Shown: positions 56,766-64,000 of the stretch, one piece after another | Layout: every line of letters starts with the position of its first letter | How positions within the stretch are numbered: position 1 is the first letter of the stretch | Assembly (NCBI GenBank): GCA_019321725.1 | Contig: CM033107.1 | Coordinates: 16,793,445 to 16,857,444, forward strand | Direction: 5' to 3' | From: Paulownia fortunei | Taxonomy: Eukaryota; Streptophyta; Magnoliopsida; Lamiales; Paulowniaceae | Length of the DNA: 64,000 nucleotides | Notes under the pieces: model-generated | What the model was told of the DNA's origin: nothing | The model's input: only the letters and a program-made list of their open reading frames with translations | Database searches by the model: none | Made by a program: the position numbers and the translations under genes

Positions 56766-57320
56766 TAGTTTGAGAACTGGTAGAAGTCGTAACATAAATT
56801 GTGAACATATGCAAACTGTCCAAAGTCGACAAAAGAGTTATGCTAACCAAAGACGAACAATGTTTGAATTCACAGTAGAGGATCAAGAATTTTTGAAGGT
56901 AGCTCCAATGAAAGGGATTATGCATTTTGGAAAGAAAGGAAAACTTAGTTCTAGGTATATTGGTCCATTTTGCTTTATTGAAAGAATTAGGGATGGGGCC
57001 TACAAAATTGATCTCCCTACTTCAATAGCTCAAGTGCACATCATATTTCATGTATCCATATCAAGGAAATAAATTGCAAAACCATCTCATATTTTGAATA
57101 GTGAATCAGTAGACTTGAAATCAAAGTTGAGCTATGAAGAGAGACATGTGAAGATTCTTCTATGAGAGAAAAATAACTCAAAAATAAGAAAATTCCATTG
57201 GTTAAAGTCTTATGGAAAAATCAGTCAATAGAAAAAGCTACCTGGGAAAGGGAAGATGAAATGAGAGCCAAGTATCCAGAACTCTTTCGGTAAGTAAATT
57301 TTGGGGATGAAATTTTTAAA
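56766..57320 (+). pseudogene. Element D integrase tail and chromodomain
   Basis: Reads SRQKSYANQRRTMFEFTVED, FLKVAPMKGIMHFGKKGKL, SRYIGPFCFIERIRDGAYK, VHIIFHVSISRK and then a stop at 57070. After a frame change it continues with a chromodomain-type end near 57200-57260 (VKVLWKNQSIEKATWERED). In the family this domain is thought to bind modified histones. The run AAAAGAAGGGAAGAA at 57318-57332 is the polypurine tract. Confidence 0.8.
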
Positions 57321-57332
57321 AGAAGGGAAGAA

Positions 57333-58855
57333 TGTAATAACTAAGCCTCACACTACTCACTTGACCAATATAATTCATGAATTACATTCTATTCATATGT
57401 TGATTGCATTGATATTGACATGATGTAATTCATTTTCTCTTATAACGACATTCTTGAGCACTAAATTGCTATAATTCTCGTATATGCTAGTTGTTGATTT
57501 TTCCTAACCTATGTAGTCCATTTAACATTGAGATATGAAGAAAAAATAAGTCGATCAATATTTTAGATATTCATATGTTATATACTAATGTTTTAGAAGT
57601 GTTAAAGATGTTACACTATAGTTTTGAAAGTATTAATGGTGTTACTAATAAGCTATATAATTTTATTTTATTTTATTTGATCAAGGTGTTTCAAAAGTAT
57701 ATATTGGTAAACTGAATATTTAGGACACTAGACATGATATATAATGATTGAAATTTGATACTACAAGGTTCAAATGTGCGTAAGATTATCAAAGTGCAAT
57801 TTTGACAATTGTGCAAGAATTGGGGTTAATCGAGATAAAAATCGAACGAACAATTAGAAATTAGGGTTGGAAGTATTTATAGAATCATGTGGTGATTAAA
57901 ATAGGTTTTAAGTAGATAAATTTACATTTTAAAACATTTGATTAGGAGATTGAAAATTTTGATTTTACCATAAGTAGCCACCTCAAGCTCTTGTCACCTA
58001 CGCTTAAGCACCTCAAGCTACCTCCTCAAGCCCTTCTTCACTCTTATGCACTAACCCACAAATCATAACTATTTCTGAGTCATTTCACCTTTCAAACACC
58101 TACCTTAAGCTCTCCAAGTCGTTTCTAGGTGATCTCAATTGAAAGAGAAGACAAAGGAGGCAAAGTGAAGTAGTAACCAACAAGTTAAAGCTGAATTTGT
58201 GCGTAAGTGAGGTTCACTCATGATTTTGGCATTAATTTTAATTTTTTTAGAAGGTTTTATGATTTCTAAAGATTATATTTTTTTTATAATCATGTTAGGG
58301 TGGTCTTATTATGCACAAAACAAAGATTTTTGGTTGCAAAACCTTAATAGGAATCACTAAAGGCAGAAAATGTGCAGTTGCGGATTTTGATTCTTTACGC
58401 TTTATAAAAATGAGTAATACCTTGAGAAAAACCTATATTTTACCCATTTATGTGTGTATCTATGATTCTAGGTTATGGATGCAAGTTCAGAATGGTTATA
58501 CAATGAAATATGGCATGACAATTAAGGATTGCTCAAAACTGTCAAGAGCGGTCAGTTTTAGTAGGCTGTGAAGGGGGCTGATTTTGCTAAGCTATATCTA
58601 GAATTTTTGACAGATTTAAGACATGGTTACCTTTTCCTACAAGCTTTCTAAGTGTGGTAAAATTTTAGGAGTGATTGAATATGTTTAGGGGTGTGAATAA
58701 CATCTTGATACACAATTGGACAGCAAGCAAATAAGGAAAAACCTGAATCTGTCCACTTTGATATTTTACCATATTTATGTTGTTATTGAGTTCTAATGAG
58801 TGGAACATGTTTTGCCTATGTCTTGGGGTTATAATACTTCATTATTATGATGTCA
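57333..58855 (+). repeat. Element D 3' LTR, 3' part missing
   Basis: Starts TGTAATAACTAAGCCTCACA and aligns with the 5' LTR up to TATGATGTCAA (compare TATGATGTTAA at 51528). It then stops about 58855, where copia RNase H sequence begins. So the right third of the LTR was lost together with the facing part of element H. Confidence 0.85.
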
Positions 58856-58986
58856 AAGTGGAAATAGTTGCCTCGGAAAAAAATATAGTAGACCCACTAA
58901 TTGAACTCCTAAGGTAGTATTTGAAGGGAATCTTGTTAAGATGGGCCTAAATACAAGGGTAATTGTCTCTAGGGCAAGTGGAAGAT
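58856..58986 (+). pseudogene. Element H RNase H tail
   Basis: Reads VEIVASEKNIVDPLIELLR, a stop, then YLKGILLRW, the copia C-terminus whose standard form is VxKIxSxxNxADPLTKPL...GH....G. A purine-rich tract GGGCAAGTGGAAGA then leads into the 3' LTR. This is the expected 3' end of a copia pol gene. Confidence 0.8.
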
Positions 58987-59268
58987 TGTTAGAGTAGCTC
59001 TGGGCGATTCAATTAGATTGGCCTTCTTTATACTCTTGCAGAAACAATATTTTTCATATTAATATTAATTAATGCAATCTTTATTTTATATTCATGCCAA
59101 TTGGAATTAGATGAAGTCCCTAGTTTATATATGGCTATGGGGTATGGTCGATCATAGGATGGCGACCATGGAATAATCTCCATGATCATGGTCTTAAAAT
59201 CATTCAAAGTCAAGGACTTCTTGAGATTGGACATTGAATAGCTCATTAAGACTTACTCATACAATGCA
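58987..59268 (+). repeat. Element H 3' LTR, start only
   Basis: TGTTAGAGTAGCTCTGGGCG after the polypurine tract, then the same block order as the 5' LTR up to CTCATTAAGACTTACTCATA (compare 42837-42860). It is cut after about 280 bp by another LTR start at 59269. Confidence 0.8.
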
Positions 59269-59735
59269 TGTATTAGAGTGGTGTTGGATGCACCAATTAG
59301 ATTGAGCTGATTCTGGACAACATGTGCAGTGTCTAGGCGCTGCACACACTATTTTGGACAGAATAGACAGCACCAAGGCACTGCTGGACGGACAAGTAAG
59401 GTCAAAATGGGCATTTTGCCCTCTTTAGGGCATTTCCCATCTATTTTGAGAGATTCCAAGAGCCTCCAAATCAGTTTTTGTGGGAGAAGAGTGAGGAGAA
59501 GCCAAGAAACAAGGAGAACAAGGAGAACAAGGAGAACAAGGAAACTTGGAAAAGAAGAAGGTCATTCTTAGAGACAAGCCATTCTGGAGACAAGGAGAGC
59601 TTCAACCATTACTTTCACTTCACAAATGCATGTGAACAATTTCATGTTCTTTCTTATGTATTTCCTGAAGTTTGTATCATCCATTATGAACTAAACTTTT
59701 TTCTAGAGGATGATGTAACATTATTTGATTCTATG
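59269..59735 (+). repeat. Copia-like LTR fragment, cut by A2
   Basis: Starts TGTATTAGAGTGGTGTTGG, whose first ~40 bases resemble G/H LTR starts. The rest (CTAGGCGCTGCACACAC, GACAGCACCAAGGCACTGC) is unlike them and resembles other plant copia LTRs. It ends at CTATG where the A2 LTR begins. A 9-bp minisatellite lies inside. No protein can be supported. Confidence 0.55.
59505..59545. repeat. 9-bp minisatellite
   Basis: The unit AAGGAGAAC is repeated about four times in tandem. Apparent short proteins rich in RRTRRT or NKENKE across it are products of this repeat. Confidence 0.9.
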
Positions 59736-62029
59736 TGTAACACCCCTTAACCTAACTGCAGAGCCTAAACAAACTGATACAGTTAAGTCAAGAAATGTTA
59801 ATTTTTCATCTTTACTAGAGTTATGGTTTTTAATAAAAGTTCCCATTCTTAGCTATAAGAGAAAGAACTTGAATCATTTTTAACACACCATATACATATA
59901 TCAAAACTGAGTACATCTGTTTACAAAACCATAACAGAGCGGCTTATTTAAAAACAAAACAGAGTTTTCAAAATAAACTACAAAACATGTCGAAGCATGG
60001 CATATGAACAAATCTCTGTCCGGCCGCTCTAGAGACTTAGTCAACCTCTAAACCTGTACATTTCCACCTGCATCACATGAATCTAATGAGCTAAAGGCTC
60101 AGTAAGGTGAAACTGATGCAATAACAAATAACATATATGCACATCTCATAAATCATTAAATGCAATATTCTATTTAATAATTTTCATTCATAAATCATTC
60201 TTTAGGGCCCTTGAAGTGTGGTACCTAACTAATAGTGATAGACCATAGTTTTCGGAACCTGTTCATAATGATTGGCCAATAAGAGAACTAATACGGGGTT
60301 TCCATACTTGGTCTTTCAACCTCAGGTATTAGCCGTATTCTATCTCATTCATTGTGGCTTTCCTATACCGGTTTTTCAACCTCAAGTATTTGCCACCATT
60401 TGTTGGGTCCGCTGGTCCCTCCCGCGTCCCTCGTCTACCCGACCATCAATCAAGTACCATACTTTCTTTTCAAAAACCTCATTATATTCTTAATAGTGTC
60501 ACGCTTCATAAACCATAAATGCATCAAACATTACATCATTTGACAAACAACAACAATCACATTAAAACATGAACAAACATTATATGATTCTTGTGATACA
60601 CCAAATGAAAGCTTCAACTTACCTCAAGTCCACTTTGTGCTAGGTGAAAAGGCCAATCTCTTTGGAAGATAGGATGTGTTAAAGGCCTAACATAATCAAA
60701 TCATGTACCATTTAATATCCTTTTTATAAATCATTTAGTCTATTCTAGTTAAAGTTTATATACACTTTTCAATCTTTTGTAAAGAATTACATATCAATTA
60801 CATAACCTTAAAAACAATGCATACTCCATATTTTACTACTAATTCAAAATATTAAACATTAGGGCAGCCATTAAATAACTAATAATTTAAATATGATTAT
60901 TAGGGCAGCCCCTAAAACATGAACACAATCCGAATTAAAATGACGTAAACTTGATTCTAACTTAAATTGATTCTAACCTTCAATTAAGCAAACTAATTGC
61001 TATTGTTTTCAATCATTCAAAGAAACTTCCAAACACCATATAAGCATTACAAAATCAATAGAAACAAGTAAATTAAACAATTTCACAAGACTATCAATTT
61101 TGCTAAAAATTAGCTTAACTAGCTTGGTTTTGGCTTCAAGTGTAACTTACTTAAGTTTTCAATCCTACAAAAGCATACTAAAACATGTAACCATCCAAGA
61201 TACTACAAATTCATCATAAGAAACATTGAAAAAGAATATACCTTGATTAAGTTGGATTTAAGCTTCAAAATCAACGGTTTTCAAGCTTAAAAGGATGGAA
61301 ACTTGTTCTAGCTTGTGTTCTATGGATTCCTATGGATTGAATTCAACTTTTGTGAGTATGAGAGTGTAGAAATTTGGGATAAACTTAGGAGAATAAGGGC
61401 TGGTCGTTTTTGAGGTGCTTCCACAAGAAATATGGATGAAAATGATTTCTTTGACCTTTCAAAGAGAGGTAAGTGGAGGGTGATGATTGGTTGCATCATG
61501 CTTGGTGTCTTCTCATGCCAAAAGCCACGTTCATGGGCTAAGGAGATGACAAAAATTGATGCTTTGGTGTTATAATCAAGTGCAATGCGGTTTAGAATGG
61601 TTTTATGCAACCTAGTCAACCAACCAATCAAATTGCACCATTGTGCATACTTTTAGTTCTTAGCCAATGTAACATATTTCAAGTAAATATTTAGACAATT
61701 AATCACTTTAGCATATAACTAGTATGGAGCAATACAAATAATTCATTTCATAGCCATTCAACACATCAATCTTCCTTAACCGAGATACCTTTTCACTGCA
61801 AAAAGGGCACTTAAGGAATATGTTAAATTAAGAAATGAAAGTTTGATCTCATATTTCATGTACTAATGCATGTTAAATCATAACTGAAGCATATAATAAC
61901 AATTATTCATGTTCGTGCAATCATGCTATTTGTAAGCCATAATTCAATAATGCACATTGATTAGATGCAAATTCATGCAAAATGCTTATTATTGGCTATA
62001 TAGGAGAGAATTGAGAATTGGGCATTACA
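59736..62029 (-). repeat. A2 3' LTR
   Basis: On the minus strand it begins TGTAATGCCCAATTCTC at 62029, directly after the polypurine tract, and ends GGGGTGTTACA at 59736; 2294 bp. It carries the paired TTTCAACCTCA phrases (60315, 60376). Confidence 0.95.
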
Positions 62030-62046
62030 ATCCTTCCTTCCTTATA
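62030..62046 (-). other. A2 polypurine tract
   Basis: Minus strand: AAGGAAGGAAGGATTG immediately before the LTR TG, the same tract as in A3. Confidence 0.9.
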
Positions 62047-62540
62047 AAAATTTCGTCCTCGAAATTTGACGTACCAAATAATTCCGAATACTTGCTCTGC
62101 ATTTCTTCTTCTCTTTCCATGTGGCCTCTTCTACAGAATGATTCCTCCATAATACTTTAACAAGTCGAATCTTTTTCGTTCTCAACTCTTTTTCCTTCTG
62201 ATCTAGAATTTGCACTGGAACCTCTTCATAGGCTAAATCATGAGTCAATTCCAACGGTTCATAACTCAACACATGAGAAGGGTTTGAAATGTACTTTCTC
62301 AACATAGACACATGGAAAACATTGTGAACAGTAGATAATGATGGAGGTAAGGCCACTCTATAAGCTTTATCACCAACTCTTTCGAGAATCTCGAATGGGC
62401 CGACATACCTTGGACTGAGTTTTCCTTTCTTTCCAAATCTCATAACACCTTTCATGGGAGCTACTTTTAAGAACACATGATCCCCAATGGCAAACTCTAG
62501 ATCTTTTCTCCGTTTATCTGCATAACTTTTCTGTCTACTC
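62031..62540 (-). pseudogene. A2 integrase C-terminal domain and chromodomain
   Basis: Minus strand: EFAIGDHVFLKVAPMKGVMR, LSPRYVGPFEILERVGDKAY, VHNVFHVSMLRKYISNPS, then LRTKKIRLVKVLWRNHSVEE of the chromodomain. One G is missing near 62122 compared with A3 (ATGGAAAGAG against GTGGGAAAGAG). The frame therefore shifts and ends in an altered tail (KCRASIRNYLV) instead of EEEM-SKY-ELFGTSNFEDE. It lies downstream of the core with no stop between. Confidence 0.85.
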
Positions 62541-63267
62541 TGCGCAATCTTCATTCTCTCTCGTATCTTCTCCACTACCTTAGCGGTATGTTGAACTATT
62601 TCTGGACCAAGTAGGCTTCGTTCTCCAACTTCATCCCAATGAACTGGAGATCTACATTTCCTTCCATACAATGCTTCATAAGGCGCCATTCCAATTGTTG
62701 ATTGGTAGCTATTATTATAAGTAAACTCCACTAATGGAAGCTTTGCATCCCAACTCCCTTGAAAATCTAGCACACAAGCTCTTAACATATCCTCTAATAT
62801 TGAATAACCCTTTCTGATTGCCCGTCACTTTGTGGATGAAATGCTGTACTGAATGCAAGTTTTTTCCCATGGCACTGTGTAAGCTCTTCCAAAATGTAGA
62901 TGTAAACTTAGGATCTCTGTCAGACACTATTGAAACTGGCACCCCATGTAACCTGACTATCTCTTTAATATATTGTTGAGCATACTGGTCCATATTGTAT
63001 GTGGATTTCACTGGAAGAAAATGGGCTGATTTAGTTAATCTATCAACAATCACCCATATGGAATTATACCCCTTTTGTGTTCTAGGTAATCCAAGCACAA
63101 AGTCCATTGTAATGTGCTCCCATTTCCACTCTGGAATCAATAAAGGCTTCAACAACCCTGATGGTCTTTGATGTTCAATCTTAACTTGTTGACAAGTTAG
63201 ACATTCAGCCACAAATTTTGCTACATCTCTCTTCATTTTAGGCCACCAATAATGTTGTTGTAAGTCC
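62541..63267 (-). pseudogene. A2 integrase zinc finger and core, lightly broken
   Basis: Zinc-binding pair CLTCQQVKIEH near 63170-63205. Core: HITMDFVLGLPRTQKGYNSI (first Asp), SAHFLPVKSTYNMDQYAQ, HGVPVSIVSDRDPKFTSTFW (second Asp), and an out-of-frame SDGQSERVI with the Glu, then MLRACVLDFQGSWDAKLPLV, SYQSTIGMAPYEALYG and WDEVGERSLLGPEIV. Lesions: a two-base deletion near 63258 (STKI then stop), a one-base loss in an A run near 62860, and a one-base loss near 62805. Otherwise the DDE residues are intact. Confidence 0.9.
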
Positions 63268-64000
63268 TTATATTTTTGTGCTACCTGGGTGTACTGAGTA
63301 AGGAGTAGTATGAGCTTCTTCTAAAATATCTCCTTTCATGGCCTTGTCAAACGGCACACACAGTCTCCCTTTATATCGAATAATCCCATCATCAGTAATA
63401 GAGAAGTCTGGCCTCTTTCCAACCTCAATCATTCTTTTCAATCTACACAAATGTGTGTCCACCTTTTGACCTTCTCTAATTCTATCTTGAAGTACAGGTC
63501 TCAACACTAAGGCTGACAACAAACACTTTTTCCCTTTAGGTACAATTTCAAGCTCTAATCTCTGCAAATCCAGTAATATTGACTTTTGTATAACAAAAAG
63601 AGAAGACGTGGATTTTCTGCTCAATGCATCTGCAACCACATTCGCTTTACCAGGATGATAGTTGATCACACAATCATAATCCTTCACAAGTTCTAACCAT
63701 CTTCTTTGTCTCATATTCAACTCTTTTTGGGTAAAGAAGTACTTCAAACTCTTATGATCTGTGTATATCTCACACTTCTCACCATACAAATAATGTCTCC
63801 AAATTTTCAAGGCAAAAACCACAGCAGCAAGTTCCAAATCATGGGTTGGATAATTCTTTTCATATTCCTTCAATTGCCTTGAAGCATAGGCAATAACCTT
63901 CCCATTTTGCATCAAAACAGCACCCAAACCATTTTTTGAAGCGTCGCTATACACCACGAATCCACCAATTCCAGTTGGAATGGTAAGAACAGGAGCTGTA
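63268..64000 (-). CDS. A2 RNase H (partial, open to the window edge)
   Basis: An uninterrupted minus-strand frame enters from the right edge and runs to 63268. RNase H acidic residues are all present: [57 protein letters not shown]. The end signature [17 protein letters not shown] lies at about 63620-63670, followed by the spacer to the integrase N-terminus ([36 protein letters not shown]). The domain is open and complete from its first Asp on, but the downstream integrase is frameshifted, so the polyprotein is not functional as a whole. Confidence 0.85.
   Translation of the reverse strand, partial: TAPVLTIPTGIGGFVVYSDASKNGLGAVLMQNGKVIAYASRQLKEYEKNYPTHDLELAAVVFALKIWRHYLYGEKCEIYTDHKSLKYFFTQKELNMRQRRWLELVKDYDCVINYHPGKANVVADALSRKSTSSLFVIQKSILLDLQRLELEIVPKGKKCLLSALVLRPVLQDRIREGQKVDTHLCRLKRMIEVGKRPDFSITDDGIIRYKGRLCVPFDKAMKGDILEEAHTTPYSVHPGSTKI

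Larger units (their letters stand above)
50113..58855 (+). mobile_element. Ty3/gypsy chromovirus D (B family, Tekay-like), rearranged
   Basis: Order: 5' LTR lacking its 3' end (50113-52225), gag, protease split by a 300-bp piece of family A gag, RT, RNase H with a 292-bp tandem duplication, integrase, chromodomain, polypurine tract and 3' LTR (57333-58855) that is also cut short. It lies inside copia element H. The missing LTR parts and primer site mean it could not complete reverse transcription. Every domain has stops. Confidence 0.85.
42582..59268 (+). mobile_element. Ty1/copia element H, split by an LTR and by element D
   Basis: Plus-strand pieces in copia order: 5' LTR (42582-44647), primer site, leader, gag/protease/GAG-pre-integrase (46431-47290), integrase (47291-47930), a second LTR (47931-49821), RT start (49822-50112), element D (50113-58855), RNase H tail (58856-58986) and a 3' LTR start (58987-59268). 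That the RT stops at D and the RNase H tail resumes after D argues that D inserted into H, with loss of the material between. H itself cuts element G. All coding parts have stops. Confidence 0.75.
59736..64000 (-). mobile_element. Ty3/gypsy chromovirus A2 (Tekay-like), 3' part
   Basis: Minus-strand member of family A, cut by the right window edge. Read leftward: RNase H (from 64000), integrase, chromodomain, polypurine tract and 3' LTR (62029-59736). The base run CTATG (59731-59735) would be one target copy. It has the fewest coding lesions of the three A elements: long open stretches broken by about four one- or two-base deletions, so it is likely the youngest. Confidence 0.9.

Noticed and set aside
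59329..59750. Two overlapping reading frames rich in RRTRRT and NKENKE
   Set aside because: Produced by the 9-bp minisatellite within an LTR fragment; no start context or domain.
60272..60493. Open stretches with repeated FQPQVLA/FQPQVFA wording, also at 3438-3683 (plus) and 25940-26185 (minus)
   Set aside because: They are antisense to the element, and the repeated wording simply translates the internal LTR tandem repeat.
61320..61631. A 103-residue open stretch on the minus strand, with related ones at 4606-4800 (minus) and 24828-25016 (plus)
   Set aside because: All lie at the same place in family A LTRs and recur because the LTRs are homologous. The A3 3' LTR has stops there. No known domain is seen.
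1..64000. CRISPR-like array, bacterial operon or organelle segment
   Set aside because: No short spaced direct repeats of CRISPR type, no Shine-Dalgarno-led gene runs, and no rRNA or organelle genes. Repeats present are LTRs, tandem duplications and microsatellites.

Overview
The window reads as heterochromatic intergenic DNA from the nuclear genome of a flowering plant. It is AT-rich and almost wholly made of nested, decayed transposable elements. No intact host gene is visible. Plant-specific signals are Ty3/gypsy chromoviruses of Tekay/Del type with 2.3 to 3 kb LTRs and initiator-Met tRNA primer sites, a Tat/Athila-type Ty3/gypsy element with a tRNA-Asp-like primer site, Ty1/copia elements, a hAT miniature element, an L1-like LINE tail, and a pseudogene of a plant LONELY GUY (LOG) cytokinin-activating enzyme. 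The species cannot be named from the sequence.

Layout, left to right. 1-5192: 5' part of a Tekay-like element (A1, minus). 5193-5956: unclassified DNA. 5957-6469: piece of another LTR (E) that seems to host a large Tat/Athila-like element (C, minus, 6470-23319). C holds two unequal LTRs, a LOG pseudogene between integrase and 3' LTR, an LTR fragment of another family in its RT/RNase H, and a triplicated gag-protease segment. 23628-37163: remains of a second Tekay-like family (B, plus). B is interrupted in its integrase by a complete A-family element (A3, 24433-33596) flanked by a perfect 5-bp duplication. 37270-38661: LINE 3' end. 38662-42581: copia element G (minus); its LTR carries a 992-bp hAT element with a perfect 8-bp duplication and an internal tRNA-Ile-like sequence. 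42582-59268: copia element H (plus), broken by an LTR at 47931 and by a B-family element, D (50113-58855). D carries about 300 bp of A-family gag in its protease region and a 292-bp tandem duplication in RNase H. 59269-59735: another copia LTR piece. 59736-64000: 3' part of a third A-family element (A2, minus), the best preserved coding copy.

The genes do not work together as a pathway. Each is part of a retrotransposon polyprotein (gag, protease, reverse transcriptase, RNase H, integrase, chromodomain), and nearly all carry stops, frameshifts or lost catalytic residues. What the window records is a history: H in G, D in H, A3 in B, C in E, hAT in a copia LTR, plus deletions and template-switch-like rearrangements. 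I found no sign of a new biological system. The most unusual items are the LOG retrocopy inside a retrotransposon, the tRNA-like segment inside the hAT element, the gag-protease triplication, and the inter-family chimera in D.
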